From NCBI GenBank assembly GCA_022484805.1, contig JAKVKP010000002.1, forward strand, positions 167,948 through 231,947: 64,000 nucleotides of DNA, read 5' to 3'. Positions 1 to 9,048 of the stretch are shown piece by piece. The position numbers and the translations under genes were made by a program. The stretch is from Streptococcaceae bacterium. GTDB taxonomy: Bacteria; Bacillota; Bacilli; Lactobacillales; Streptococcaceae. Within the stretch, counting starts at the first letter, position 1, and the number at the start of each line of letters is the position of its first letter. Below the pieces are notes generated by a model. The model saw only the letters and a program-made list of their open reading frames with translations. It had not been told where the DNA came from and did not search any database.

Positions 1-121
1 CCGTACCATTCGTTCCAGTAAAACCAGTTAGATAAAAAACATTTTTTAAATTTTGAACCAAAATAGCATCTAACCCACTATTTTTCATTTTTTTACGCAT
101 TTTTTCAATTATTGTTTGCAT
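1..121 (-). CDS. M24-family Xaa-Pro peptidase (PepP/PepQ type), N-terminal part
   Basis: This is the first 40 codons of a gene that runs off the left edge of the window. The translation starts MQTIIEKMRKKMKNSGLDAI and continues with YLTGFTGTNGT, the usual start of the creatinase N-terminal domain that precedes the metallopeptidase domain of Xaa-Pro aminopeptidases and dipeptidases. A purine-rich ribosome site (AAAAGGGGG) precedes the ATG. Such enzymes trim X-Pro peptides in the cytoplasm. The fragment is too short to decide between PepP and PepQ. It is divergent from exoA. Seen: start, ribosome site and motif. Inferred: the family. Confidence 0.8.
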   Translation of the reverse strand, partial: MQTIIEKMRKKMKNSGLDAILVQNLKNVFYLTGFTGTNGT

Positions 122-221
122 ATTTACCCCCTTTTAGAAAAAAGATTGTTAAACTATCATTAGTTTAACACTTAAACTACCTTAAGTAATCATAAAAATA
201 GATAAACAATGGAGAATATCA

Positions 222-983
222 ATGAAATTTATTAGTTGGAATGTTAATGGATTACGTGCAGTTGAAAAGAAAAGTCCAAGCTTTAGTGAAATTGTTACTG
301 ACTTGGATGCTGATTTTTTCTGTATCCAAGAGACAAAACTTCAGGCTGGACAATCACCAATTGATTTAGCAGAATATCATGAATACTGGAATTATGCAGA
401 AAAAAAAGGATATTCCGGAACAGCCATCTTTGCTAAATCAGAGCCTTTAAGCGTTAGCTATGGCATTAATTTAGCCGATTTTGACAATGAAGGGCGAGTA
501 ATCACTTTAGAATATCCTGATTTTTACTTAATTAATGTTTATACACCAAACGCGCAACGCGAATTAACAAGACTTGATTATCGAATGGCTTGGGAAGATG
601 CCTTTAAAAATTACCTCTTAACTTTAAAAGCACAAAAACACGTTATTCTCTGTGGTGATCTAAATGTTGCTCATCAAAATATTGATTTAAAAAATTGGAA
701 AACGAATCAAAAAAATGCTGGCTTCACACCAGAAGAACGCAATAAATTTAGTGTCCTACTTGAGGCTGGCTTCATTGATACTTTTCGCTATTTGCACCCA
801 AATTTAGAGGAAGCTTATTCATGGTGGAGCTACCGCTTTAATGCAAGGGCAAATAATGCTGGATGGCGGATTGACTATTGGCTAGTTGATAACGATTTTA
901 GCGATAAAATTCAAAATGCTGAAATATTAGCAGATGTTTTTGGAAGTGATCACTGTCCTGTCCTACTTGAGCTAAATATTTAA
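222..983 (+). CDS. exoA: Exodeoxyribonuclease III / AP endonuclease
   Basis: This 253-residue protein is a full-length exonuclease III family AP endonuclease, which cuts DNA at abasic sites in base-excision repair. It starts MKFISWNVNGLR. The metal-binding glutamate lies in IQETK (Glu37), GDLNVAH holds Asp146 and Asn148, and GSDHCP near the C terminus holds the catalytic Asp-His pair (243-244). The Trp/Tyr-rich stretch YSWWSYR is typical of this branch. A ribosome site (GGAGA) lies 8 bases before the ATG. The gene stands alone and converges on trxB, sharing a terminator hairpin with it. Streptococci call this gene exoA, other bacteria xth. Confidence 0.95.
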   Translation: MKFISWNVNGLRAVEKKSPSFSEIVTDLDADFFCIQETKLQAGQSPIDLAEYHEYWNYAEKKGYSGTAIFAKSEPLSVSYGINLADFDNEGRVITLEYPDFYLINVYTPNAQRELTRLDYRMAWEDAFKNYLLTLKAQKHVILCGDLNVAHQNIDLKNWKTNQKNAGFTPEERNKFSVLLEAGFIDTFRYLHPNLEEAYSWWSYRFNARANNAGWRIDYWLVDNDFSDKIQNAEILADVFGSDHCPVLLELNI

Positions 984-1046
984 ACATTAATAACTAAAAA
1001 ATATTAATAATTATAAATTCACCAGCAATCACAATTTTTCTAATAG

Positions 1047-1082
1047 AAAAGGTAGGATAAGCCTAACGCCATCCTACCTTTT
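1047..1082. terminator. Bidirectional terminator between exoA and trxB
   Basis: An 11-12 bp stem (AAAAGGTAGGAT / ATCCTACCTTTT) with a 12-base loop lies between the two convergent genes. It has A-runs on one side and T-runs on the other, so it can end transcription from both directions. Confidence 0.85.
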
Positions 1083-1084
1083 AC

Positions 1085-1999
1085 TTATTCTTGCTCTTGT
1101 AAATACTTATAAACTTGAAAACCAGAAGTGCCACCTTCACCGACTGCAGTCGTAATCTGGCGCAAATCTTTTGCTCTAACATCGCCACAGGCAAAAATAC
1201 CCGGAATTTTTGTTTTCGTGTCAGGATCGGTGACAATCCAACCTGCATCATCAGTAATACCTAAATCAGTAAAGGGTTCTGTAATTGGATCTAAGCCAAC
1301 ATAAATAAAAATACCACCTGCCGCTACTTCAGTAACAGCATCTGTTTTAATATTTTTGATTGTGACACCAGTTACCGACTTATCATCGCCATTGATAGAT
1401 TCAACCACCGAATCCCAAATAAATTCAATTTTATCATTTTTAAATGCTCTATCTTGAATAATTTTTTGAGCACGTAACTCGTCACGTCGATGCACGATGG
1501 TAACTTTTGCAGCAAAGCGTGTTAGATAAATAGCCTCTTCAACGGCAGAATCACCACCACCAACTACGATTAACTCTTTCTCTTTAAAGAAAGCACCATC
1601 ACAAACCGCACAATAACTAACGCCTCGACCCGCAAATTCTTCCTCACCAGGCACTTCTAAATGGCGATGGGATGCACCAGTCGCAATAATAATCGATTTA
1701 GCTTCAAAGGAATCATCCTCAGTCTTAATCAATTTAGTTGAGCCTTGATCAATGACTTCTGTTACGTAGCCATAAGCATTTTCCACACCAAATCTTTCCA
1801 AAGGTTCATACATTTTATAGGCCAAATCAGGACCAAGAATATTATCAAAGCCGGGATAATTTTCCACCTCAGCAGTATTATTCATCTGACCGCCGGGGGC
1901 ACCTCTTTCTAGTAATAAAGTCTTCAATTCGCTACGTGCTGAGTAAAGTGCTGCCGTCATACCAGCAGGACCTGCACCAATTACAACTACATCATACAT
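1085..1999 (-). CDS. trxB: Thioredoxin reductase
   Basis: This 304-residue NADPH-dependent flavoprotein reduces thioredoxin in the cytoplasm. The FAD-binding GAGPAG is at residues 8-13, a GGQMNNTAEVENYPG segment follows, the redox-active CAVC is at 130-133, and the second nucleotide-binding motif VVGGGDSA is at about 145-152. The C-terminal GIFACGDVR is the conserved second FAD-contact motif. Length is normal for the low-molecular-weight class. The gene upstream is a DUF4059 membrane protein, a neighbour I associate with trxB in streptococci. Confidence 0.96.
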   Translation of the reverse strand: MYDVVVIGAGPAGMTAALYSARSELKTLLLERGAPGGQMNNTAEVENYPGFDNILGPDLAYKMYEPLERFGVENAYGYVTEVIDQGSTKLIKTEDDSFEAKSIIIATGASHRHLEVPGEEEFAGRGVSYCAVCDGAFFKEKELIVVGGGDSAVEEAIYLTRFAAKVTIVHRRDELRAQKIIQDRAFKNDKIEFIWDSVVESINGDDKSVTGVTIKNIKTDAVTEVAAGGIFIYVGLDPITEPFTDLGITDDAGWIVTDPDTKTKIPGIFACGDVRAKDLRQITTAVGEGGTSGFQVYKYLQEQE

Positions 2000-2102
2000 T
2001 AATTATATCTCCATTCTTAATAATCTACTTATTTGATTAGTCTAATTCTACGCCTTAATAGCAAATTCATAAAACAATTTGCTTATTCAAAAAGCAATTG
2101 CA

Positions 2103-2333
2103 CTAAGATAGATTTCTTGCCTTCATCATCATCACTACAGCAATATAAGCAAAGGATAAAATTGGGACGGTTGACAGAAAAATCAAAATTAATTCAATAA
2201 CTAATTTTTGAAAGCTTCTTCTCTTTAAATGTCCATTAATAAAGACAATAAGCAAATAAAGACAAATTATTGTTAACTCAATGATTGAAATTGTTAATAA
2301 TCCTTTGATATAAAGCTCAATCAATAGCTTCAT
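2103..2333 (-). CDS. DUF4059 family small membrane protein
   Basis: This small protein of 76 residues starts MKLLIELYIKGLLTISI. It has two hydrophobic spans, at about residues 8-30 and 46-68, with a basic loop (HLKRRS) between them. The start is set at 2333 because GAAGGTGAG lies correctly before that ATG; an upstream start would have no ribosome site. The pattern, including TVPILSFA, resembles the DUF4059 family found before trxB in streptococci. It is probably cotranscribed with trxB (about 100-base gap). Function is unknown. The family call is from memory of the sequence pattern. Confidence 0.72.
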   Translation of the reverse strand: MKLLIELYIKGLLTISIIELTIICLYLLIVFINGHLKRRSFQKLVIELILIFLSTVPILSFAYIAVVMMMKARNLS

Positions 2334-2517
2334 TTGCTCACCTTCTTCATCCTTTATCACTTATTTTCTATATATCAATTGCTGCTATAATTCAGCATCA
2401 AGGTTAATTCTTTTTTTGTCCTGTTAATACGCAATTTGTATTATCTCATGAAAATTGTTATAAATAAAGTAGTCACTGAATTGAATTTACTAATTTATAG
2501 ATTTTTTTGGAGAAATT

Positions 2518-3324
2518 ATGAATAGAAAGCTAATTGCCCTTGATTTAGATGGTACAACCCTAAATCAAGTAGGTGAAATTACCGATTATACAAAAAATAT
2601 TGTGCAACAAGTCATCCAAGAAGGGCATATCGTTGTCATTGCTACTGGGCGTCCTTATCGAATGGCGATTGAATATTACAATCAACTGATGCTTAAAACA
2701 CCAATGGTAAATTTTAATGGTGCCTTGACTCATCACCCAATGGACAAGCTGTTTAAAGATTTAAGCTTTGATATTGATAAAAAGGATGTTCGCAATCTCG
2801 TTATCAATCAGAAAAATTTTCAACTAGATTTTGTCGCTGCTGAATATAGAAAGAAATTTTTTATCAATCATTTGGATAATTCTCACGCAGCTGTCTTTGG
2901 TCGAGATTCATTAGACGAACGTTTTCAATTGGAGCTCGAAAAATTGACAACCAATCCCCAAGCTGTCTTAATTCAAACACCGGTTAGAGATAAGCAGCGT
3001 TTTTCTAAGGATCTCAATTTTTACTTTGAAGATCGACTTAATATCAATCCTTGGGGTGGACCAAATAAAATTTTAGAAATCATTCCCAAAAACGTCAACA
3101 AGGCAACAGGATTAAAATTAATCGCAGATTATTTCAGCATTGCTCAGGAAGATGTCATTGCCTTCGGTGACGAACTAAACGACTTGGAAATGATAGAATA
3201 TGCTGGATTAGGGATTGCCTTGAAAAATGCAAATCCAAAGCTAAAGGCGATTTCCAATTTGGAAACGCAATGGGATAATAATCAAGATGGTGTCGCAAAA
3301 ACATTGAAAAAAATACTATTTTAA
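2518..3324 (+). CDS. Cof-type HAD-superfamily phosphatase
   Basis: This 268-residue protein is a HAD hydrolase with a type IIB (Cof) cap. Motif I is ALDLDGTTL (nucleophile Asp9, acid/base Asp11), motif II is ATGRP, and motif IV GDELNDLEM (from 217) binds magnesium. The segment IALKNANPKLK after it is typical of Cof proteins. Such enzymes dephosphorylate sugar phosphates, pyridoxal phosphate or flavin nucleotides; the substrate cannot be read from the sequence. The ribosome site TTGGAGAAATT precedes the ATG. A GNAT gene starts 17 bases after its stop, so the two probably share a transcript. Confidence 0.92.
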   Translation: MNRKLIALDLDGTTLNQVGEITDYTKNIVQQVIQEGHIVVIATGRPYRMAIEYYNQLMLKTPMVNFNGALTHHPMDKLFKDLSFDIDKKDVRNLVINQKNFQLDFVAAEYRKKFFINHLDNSHAAVFGRDSLDERFQLELEKLTTNPQAVLIQTPVRDKQRFSKDLNFYFEDRLNINPWGGPNKILEIIPKNVNKATGLKLIADYFSIAQEDVIAFGDELNDLEMIEYAGLGIALKNANPKLKAISNLETQWDNNQDGVAKTLKKILF

Positions 3325-3341
3325 TTAAGGGAAATTTTACT

Positions 3342-3794
3342 ATGAAAGCAGAAATTATCCATTCCAATAAAACTAGCCTTATGCCATTACTAATATTAGG
3401 GGACGAACAGGAATCATTAATTAAGGAATATCTTAATTCAGGGACACTCTTTGCTTTTTACCAAAACCAAACTTTGATTGGTGCCTCAGTTGTTACAACT
3501 AAGGCTGATGCAGTCTATGAGATTAAAAATTTGGCAGTTTCTCCTGAATGGCAGGGGATGGGTTATGGCAGAGCAATCTTAAATTATCTTGAAAAATACT
3601 ATCAAAATAAAGCAAAAACACTCATTGTTGGTACTGGAGAGGGAAGTGATAATTTAATCTTTTATCAAAAATGTGGCTATCAACTTGCACATCTCATACC
3701 CAACTTTTTTCTAGAGAACTATGATCATCCGATTTTCGAAAACGGTATTCAGCTCAAAGATATGCGTTATTTATCCAAAAAAATAGCGGATTAA
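3342..3794 (+). CDS. GNAT family N-acetyltransferase
   Basis: This 150-residue protein has the GNAT fold. Residues 61-79 hold the beta4-alpha3 acetyl-CoA site: IKNLAVSPEWQGMGYGRAI, a match to the Q/R-x-x-G-x-G/A pyrophosphate loop. A C-terminal FYQKCGYQ matches the usual alpha4-beta6 segment. The acceptor substrate is unknown. The gene follows the Cof-HAD gene by 17 bases with a ribosome site AAGGGAAATTTT, which suggests translation from the same message. Confidence 0.88.
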   Translation: MKAEIIHSNKTSLMPLLILGDEQESLIKEYLNSGTLFAFYQNQTLIGASVVTTKADAVYEIKNLAVSPEWQGMGYGRAILNYLEKYYQNKAKTLIVGTGEGSDNLIFYQKCGYQLAHLIPNFFLENYDHPIFENGIQLKDMRYLSKKIAD

Positions 3795-3870
3795 TCGTTA
3801 CAGAGGTTTTTAAATATCTTACACGGAAAAAATAACTGTTTTGAATACATATTCCCTAAAGGAGCCATGA

Positions 3871-4884
3871 ATGAACGAAAAACTAGTCCAATTCCTACCT
3901 AAAGCTGAATTACATTGTCACCTCGATGGTTCAGTCCCTATTAATACCTTAAATAAATTAGCACTTAAAACCAAAATCAATCAACAGCAATTAGCTAAGG
4001 TTCAGGCTCCAGCAAAATGTCAAAACTTGGCAGAATATCTTGAAAGCTTTGATATTATTTTAAAAATGCTACAAACTACTGAGAACTTAGAAATCGCAAC
4101 TTTTTCCGTAATCGAAGCGGCTGCACAAGAAAATGTGCGCTATCTTGAATTACGCTTTGCGCCTTTACTTCATCTTGACCAAGGTTTGTCAATCAGAGAA
4201 GTAATTGAGGCGGTTTGCTCTGGTATCAATAAGGCTCAAAAAACAATTCCTATTCATGTAAATCTGCTAATTTGTGCAATGCGGAACCATTCAGAAACAG
4301 ATAACTTAGCATTACTCAATCAAATTAAAGGCTTGAATGAAAAGAAAATTGTTGGCTTTGATTTTGCAGGGGATGAAGCTAAAGTGGATAATCAAAAAGT
4401 AGCACCTGTCGTTCAAAAAGCAATTAAAAATGGCTTGGAGGTTACCCTTCACTCTGGCGAATGTGGCTGCAGTCACAATGTTTTAGAAGCCATTCATCTT
4501 GGTGCTAAGCGAATTGGTCATGGCGTTGCCATTAAAGACGATACCGAAGCAATAGCCATTTGCCGAAAACAAGAAATATTACTTGAACTCTGTCCAACAA
4601 GTAATATTCAAACCGATGCAATTCAGAATTGGCAGCATTATCCTCTTCAGCTATTCTTAGCAAATAAGATTAAATGCTGTATCAACACTGATAATCGAAC
4701 AGTCTCAAATACCAATTTGACTCAAGAATTTTTAAAATTAGTGCAGTACTGTGATTTAACCATCTCACAAATGGCCGAGCTGACTTTAAACGCTGTGCAA
4801 TTTTCATTTGCTTCAAATGAATTAAAAATGGAACTGATTAATGAAATTAAACAGGCTTATCGACCGCACATTAAAGAAATATAA
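3871..4884 (+). CDS. add: Adenosine deaminase
   Basis: This 337-residue metalloenzyme converts adenosine (and deoxyadenosine) to inosine in purine salvage. Zinc ligands His15 and His17 lie in ELHCHLDGSV, His194 and the catalytic Glu197 in LHSGE, the catalytic His217 in IGHGVA, and the last zinc ligand Asp274 in INTDNRTVSN. LCPTSN is also conserved. Full length. The ribosome site AAAGGAGCC sits just before the ATG. The gene is followed by a strong hairpin shared with convergent ftsX. Confidence 0.95.
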   Translation: MNEKLVQFLPKAELHCHLDGSVPINTLNKLALKTKINQQQLAKVQAPAKCQNLAEYLESFDIILKMLQTTENLEIATFSVIEAAAQENVRYLELRFAPLLHLDQGLSIREVIEAVCSGINKAQKTIPIHVNLLICAMRNHSETDNLALLNQIKGLNEKKIVGFDFAGDEAKVDNQKVAPVVQKAIKNGLEVTLHSGECGCSHNVLEAIHLGAKRIGHGVAIKDDTEAIAICRKQEILLELCPTSNIQTDAIQNWQHYPLQLFLANKIKCCINTDNRTVSNTNLTQEFLKLVQYCDLTISQMAELTLNAVQFSFASNELKMELINEIKQAYRPHIKEI

Positions 4885-4926
4885 CAACAATATGTTATTA
4901 ATCCTGAAATTTAATTGTTAAATCAC

Positions 4927-4965
4927 AAAAACGCAATTAACCAGCTTGGTTAATTGCGTTTTTAA
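4927..4965. terminator. Bidirectional terminator between add and ftsX
   Basis: A perfect 16-bp stem (AAAACGCAATTAACCA / TGGTTAATTGCGTTTT) with a 3-base loop is flanked by A and T runs. It serves add on the plus strand and ftsX on the minus strand. Confidence 0.9.
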
Positions 4966-4971
4966 TATAAA

Positions 4972-5919
4972 TTAAACTTTTAAGAATTTACGCATAGATA
5001 ATATTGAGCCGAGTGAACCAATTATAACCCCAACCGCGAACATCATAGCAACCACAAGTGGCACAAATTCATTTGGCGGAATTAATGATAAATGACTTTG
5101 AATCATTTGAGGATTTAGACCTTCATAGACAATGCGGTACAACCAAACCACTAAAACTGATGGAATAATTGCCCCAAGAATACCAATCCATGCCCCCTCA
5201 AGGAAGAACGGCCAACGAATATAGCCATTTTTCGCGCCAACCAAGCGCATAATCGAAATTTCTCTTTGGCGAGACAAAATCGTAATTCTGATTGTGTTTG
5301 AAATTAAAAACATTGCTACAAATAACAATAAAGCTGTTGCAAAAACACCCCAAGTTTTAACCGCATTAGCAATACCTAGAACCTTATCCGAATTATCACC
5401 ACCATAGTCAACCTTGTTGACCATTGCTTTTAATTCATCATTATTGTTAAAGCGTGCGGCTTTGGCAACTGCTTTAACCTTTTCAGGTGATGTTGCACTC
5501 ACCTCATAAACATCATATAAGGGATTGGCATCGCCACTAAACAATTGGAAGGACGAACCCATGACATCTATAATTTTTTCTAATTGGTCATTTTTGCTAG
5601 AAAAAGTAACAGACTCAACATCATCGAGCTTTTCAAGTGCATCCTTTAATTTATGGTAATTTGGATTATCAACCTCTTTACCTTCATCATCTTTAATTTT
5701 TTCACTATTATCATCAAAACCAACATTAACAAATACAGTCACTGTAACATTATTTTCAATATCCGAAGCCAGTTTTGAGGTATTTTGAATAATCGATAAA
5801 AATGCGCCAACCAAAATTAAAGTAATTGTTACCGCTGAGGTTGAAGCTAAGGTCATCCAGCCATTACGCTTTAAACTCTTAAATGATTCAAGTATGTGTC
5901 TAAAAATGTTTCTAATCAT
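4972..5919 (-). CDS. ftsX: Cell division protein FtsX
   Basis: This 315-residue permease-like partner of FtsE controls peptidoglycan hydrolases at the septum. The N terminus (MIRNIFRHILESFKSLKRNG) is cytoplasmic. A first membrane span follows at about residues 24-45, then a large outside loop to about residue 205, then three more spans, as usual for FtsX. The start is placed at 5919: this ATG overlaps the last codons of ftsE as ATGATTAG, an 8-base overlap. A longer upstream frame would run through ftsE with no support. The tight overlap means translational coupling. Confidence 0.93.
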   Translation of the reverse strand: MIRNIFRHILESFKSLKRNGWMTLASTSAVTITLILVGAFLSIIQNTSKLASDIENNVTVTVFVNVGFDDNSEKIKDDEGKEVDNPNYHKLKDALEKLDDVESVTFSSKNDQLEKIIDVMGSSFQLFSGDANPLYDVYEVSATSPEKVKAVAKAARFNNNDELKAMVNKVDYGGDNSDKVLGIANAVKTWGVFATALLLFVAMFLISNTIRITILSRQREISIMRLVGAKNGYIRWPFFLEGAWIGILGAIIPSVLVVWLYRIVYEGLNPQMIQSHLSLIPPNEFVPLVVAMMFAVGVIIGSLGSILSMRKFLKV

Positions 5920-6604
5920 CGTAGCCGTATTCCCCTTCCTTTTGGTCTCGAACAATTCGGCCATTTTCAATGGCAATTACGCGATGTCGCAATGTGTTCA
6001 CAATTTGTGAATTATGAGTTGCCATTAAAATCGTCGTACCTTGTAAATTAATCCGTTCCAAAAGATTCATAATTTCCCATGAATTTTCTGGATCTAAATT
6101 ACCAGTTGGTTCGTCAGCAATTAAAACCTTTGGTGTATTAACAATTGCACGAGCAATCGCAACACGTTGCTGCTCACCACCGGAAAGCTCACTTGGAAAC
6201 ATTCTCACCTTATGCTTTAGACCAACTAAATCTAAAACCTCAAGCACACGCTTCTTAACTTCTCTTGGACGTTTACCGATAACCTGCATCGCATATGCTA
6301 CGTTTTCATATACCGTTTTTTTAGCCAATAATTTGTAATCTTGAAAGACTACGCCAACTTCACGTCGTAAATAAGGTACTTCTTTATTTTTTATTTTTGC
6401 TAAATTATAGCCTGCAACAGAAACGGTTCCTTTATCGGCTTTTGCCTCCCGATAAAGTAAACGGATAAAAGTAGATTTCCCAGCCCCTGAAGGACCAACA
6501 ACATATGTAAACTCACCTTGTTCGATACTAATTGTGACATTTCTTAAGGCTGTCGTACCGTTCGCATATTTTTTTTGAACATTATTTAATTCAATAATTC
6601 CCAT
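5912..6604 (-). CDS. ftsE: Cell division ATP-binding protein FtsE
   Basis: This 230-residue ABC ATPase drives FtsX. Walker A is GPSGAGKST (37-45), the signature is LSGGEQQRVAIARA (from 140), Walker B with catalytic glutamate is IADEPTGNLD (162-171), and the H-loop is MATHN. The short QDYKLL after the Q-loop is characteristic of FtsE. An AGGAGG-like site lies before the ATG. The gene follows prfB by about 100 bases; prfB-ftsE-ftsX is a common Gram-positive order. Confidence 0.95.
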   Translation of the reverse strand: MGIIELNNVQKKYANGTTALRNVTISIEQGEFTYVVGPSGAGKSTFIRLLYREAKADKGTVSVAGYNLAKIKNKEVPYLRREVGVVFQDYKLLAKKTVYENVAYAMQVIGKRPREVKKRVLEVLDLVGLKHKVRMFPSELSGGEQQRVAIARAIVNTPKVLIADEPTGNLDPENSWEIMNLLERINLQGTTILMATHNSQIVNTLRHRVIAIENGRIVRDQKEGEYGYDD

Positions 6605-6702
6605 TATTCCTCCTAATCAAGCAATATAGACATACTTCTACTCATTCTAACATAATCCAAATATTATTAATTCTCAATCATTTAACGATTTCAAGGCAAA
6701 GA

Positions 6703-7813
6703 TTAAATTTTGTTTGCAATTTGCCATTTTAAGTAAGCATCAATAAAATCATCAAGATTACCGTCCATTACTGCTTGAACGTTACCGACTTCATAATTCG
6801 TTCGATGATCCTTAACCATCGAGTAAGGGTGGAAAACATAAGAACGAATCTGACTTCCCCAAGCAATATCTAACTGCTCACCTCTCAAATCCGCTGCCTC
6901 CGCTGCTTTCTTATCTAATTCTTGTTGGTATAATTTTGCCTTCAGCATTGACATCGCTTGATTTCTATTTTGAAATTGCGAACGCTGTGCCTGCGAAGAA
7001 ACAACAATTCCCGTAGGCATATGCGTAATTCGAATCGCCGAAGAAGTTTTATTGATATGTTGTCCACCAGCACCGCTTGCACGAAAAACATCTACTTTTA
7101 AATCATCTGGGTTAATATCCACTTCAACATCATCATCCAATTCTGGCATTAAATCAACAGAAGCAAATGAGGTGTGTCGACGATTTGCTGAATCAAATGG
7201 TGAAATTCTAACTAAGCGGTGAACTCCTTTTTCTGAACGCAGGTAACCATATGCATTATAGCCTTTTATTAATAATGTGACCGATTTGATACCCGCCTCT
7301 TCACCAACTTGATAATCCAAGGTTTCTACCGTAAATTGATGTTTTTCAGCCCATCTTTGGTACATTCTTAAGAGCATTGATCCCCAATCTTGCGATTCAG
7401 TACCTCCTGCCCCCGGATGAATTTCCAAAATGGCATTATTATGATCATACGGCTCACTCAAAAGCATAGCTAACTCATAATTTTCAATTTCAGTCATCAA
7501 TTGATTTAAATTCTGAATTAATTCTGCTTCAATTTCAGTATCCGCATCTTCTTGAAACATATCAAATAAAATAACAACATCTTCAAATTGTTGCTCCAAG
7601 GAGCGAAATGAATCATATTGCGCTTTCAAAGCATTGCTTTCATCAATTACTTTTTGTGCTGCCTGATTATCATTCCAAAAATCACCTTGACTCATTTGAT
7701 CATCTAGATTGGCAATTTGAGCCTCTAAATCATCTAAGTCAAAGAGACCTCCTAAAAGACTGAATACTTGCTTCTGACTTCTCAATTGTATTTCTAATTT
7801 CTGAGATTTCCAT
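6703..7813 (-). CDS. prfB: Peptide chain release factor 2, with programmed +1 frameshift
   Basis: Release factor 2 terminates translation at UGA and UAA. The gene has two frames. Translation starts at 7813 ([18 protein letters not shown]) with GGAG 7 bases upstream, reads 24 codons to CTT, and meets an in-frame TGA (7741-7739). It then slips +1 over the T at 7741 and continues from GAC at 7740 (DLDDLEAQI). An internal AGGAGG just before the slip codon is the known stimulator. The product is about 369 residues with the RF2 codon-recognition SPF and the hydrolytic GGQ (GAGGQHINK). CDS is complement(6703..7740) joined to complement(7742..7813). Confidence 0.96.
7738..7756 (-). promoter_or_regulatory. 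prfB programmed frameshift site
   Basis: On the minus strand AGGAGGTCTCTTTGAC holds a Shine-Dalgarno-like AGGAGG, the slippery CTT codon and the in-frame UGA followed by C, the classical autoregulatory RF2 frameshift signal. When RF2 is scarce the ribosome pauses at UGA and slips +1, making more RF2. Confidence 0.95.
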
Positions 7814-8018
7814 TATGATTACTCCGTTCAAAATTAATTATCTTCAATCATTTTATCACAAAACGATGTCGCATTATAGGACAATTTAGGATTGCAATTA
7901 CTAACCCAAATTTTAATTTACTAAACCAATCAGAAAAAGATTAATTTATCAGATCTTTCAGCATAGTGATTAAATAAAATTAAGATTTTTTAATATTTTC
8001 AACATTAATTCAAATTTA

Positions 8019-8047
8019 TTGAATTATAATAATATTCATGTTATATT
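8019..8047 (+). promoter_or_regulatory. Promoter for the small ORF at 8112
   Basis: TTGAAT and TATATT are separated by 17 bases, a good sigma-A type promoter about 65 bases before the ribosome site of the 49-residue ORF. Read from sequence only. Confidence 0.6.
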
Positions 8048-8111
8048 ATTAGTGGAATTTCGTTATCAACAATCCAGTTGCCTTTCGTATCATTAAGAGA
8101 GGAGAATGAAT

Positions 8112-8261
8112 ATGACATTCTATAACACAGACTTGCAATATCGGGTGACACTTAATACAAATTTGAATCTTTTCATTGTTTTTGATCAAAAAAATGAAAA
8201 TCATTTTGCTACCGGTGTTACGATTGAACAAGCAGTCAATGAATTGAAAAAATCTGCATAA
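8112..8261 (+). CDS. Small hypothetical protein, 49 residues
   Basis: This ORF starts MTFYNTDLQYRVTLNTNLNL and ends in IEQAVNELKKSA. It has a strong ribosome site (AGAGGAG, 7 bases before the ATG), a good promoter at 8019-8047 and a hairpin 36 bases after its stop, so it looks like a complete small transcription unit. An ATG six bases earlier is in frame but too close to the ribosome site. The beta-strand-rich start and the short closing helix with TIEQAVNEL are a little like HicB-type antitoxins, but there is no HicA-like partner beside it. I do not recognise the family. Confidence 0.6.
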   Translation: MTFYNTDLQYRVTLNTNLNLFIVFDQKNENHFATGVTIEQAVNELKKSA

Positions 8262-8297
8262 GGAGTTAAACTCTAATGAACGATTACAGTTCACAAT

Positions 8298-8336
8298 AGG
8301 CATCTACTTTCATTAATAATGAGTAGGTGCCTTTTG
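8298..8336 (+). terminator. Terminator after the small ORF, before speG
   Basis: An 11-bp stem (AGGCATCTACT / AGTAGGTGCCT, one G-T pair) is followed by a short TTTT. The T-run is weak, so some read-through into speG is possible. Confidence 0.6.
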
Positions 8337-8369
8337 ATTAGAATAGACAACGAAAAAAGGGAGAAATTT

Positions 8370-8885
8370 ATGAAAATAAGAGCTTTGGAGCGCAGTGATT
8401 TACGGTATATTCACGAAATTAACAATCAAAGAGAAACGATGGCTTACTGGTTTGAAGAGCCCTATGAATCATTAGATGAACTAACCAGCCTCTATGATAA
8501 GCATATTCATGATACGCATGAACGTCGCTTTGTCATTGAAATTGATAATCAATTCGCGGGAGTTGTTGAACTCATGTGGATTGATTATATCCATCGAAAC
8601 TGCGAAATCCAAATCGTTGTAATTAAAGATTTTAGAGGTCAAGGGTTAGCGAGTAAAGCTTTGTTAAAGGGGATTGAATATGCCTTCTCGATATTAAATA
8701 TGCACAAAGTTTACTTGTATGTTGATACAACAAATGCAGTTGCTGTTCATATTTATCAAAAAATCGGTTTCGAGATTGAAGGAACTCTAAAAGAGCAATT
8801 TTTCGCTAATGGTAAATACAAGGATAGCTTTTTTATGGGATTTTCAAGAAGTCATTATGAGGCATTAAGAAATAATAATATATAG
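8370..8885 (+). CDS. speG: Spermidine N-acetyltransferase
   Basis: This 171-residue GNAT enzyme closely resembles SpeG, which acetylates spermidine and spermine with acetyl-CoA and so detoxifies polyamines. The start MKIRALERSDLRYIHEIN, the polyamine-site segment YWFEEPY (26-32), YDKHIHD (42-48), ERRFVIE and the acetyl-CoA loop RGQGLASKA (89-97) all line up with the enterobacterial enzyme. The start is put at 8370, where AGGGAGAA precedes the ATG; an earlier in-frame start lies inside the hairpin. A terminator follows. Recognition is from remembered SpeG sequence. Confidence 0.88.
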   Translation: MKIRALERSDLRYIHEINNQRETMAYWFEEPYESLDELTSLYDKHIHDTHERRFVIEIDNQFAGVVELMWIDYIHRNCEIQIVVIKDFRGQGLASKALLKGIEYAFSILNMHKVYLYVDTTNAVAVHIYQKIGFEIEGTLKEQFFANGKYKDSFFMGFSRSHYEALRNNNI

Positions 8886-8897
8886 CAATAAATAAAA

Positions 8898-8966
8898 AAC
8901 AAGTCATTTTGATTTAAGCTCCTCTACCTTGAGTGGCTCAAAATCAAAATGACTTGCTTTTTTATT
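8898..8966 (+). terminator. Terminator after speG
   Basis: A long hairpin (AAGTCATTTTGATTT pairing with AAATCAAAATGACTT) ends in TTTTTT. It can act for speG on the plus strand. It may also end the minus-strand small-ORF transcript, though its A-run there is shorter. Confidence 0.85.
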
Positions 8967-9048
8967 CTAGCTTTGTCGCAGCCAACGAGATTAATGGATC
9001 ACCTCTAACTTTCTGCCATATCGGCAATTAACAGCTAATTTAGCATTT

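Noticed and set aside
8276..8299. Seven-codon ORF (MNDYSSQ) before the hairpin ahead of speG
   Set aside because: It has an AGGAG before it, so a leader peptide was considered. It has no regulatory codons, and the hairpin has no alternative pairing I can see.
8049..8303. 84-codon minus-strand ORF
   Set aside because: It is the shadow of the 49-residue plus-strand ORF, which has the promoter and ribosome site. No ribosome site supports the minus frame.
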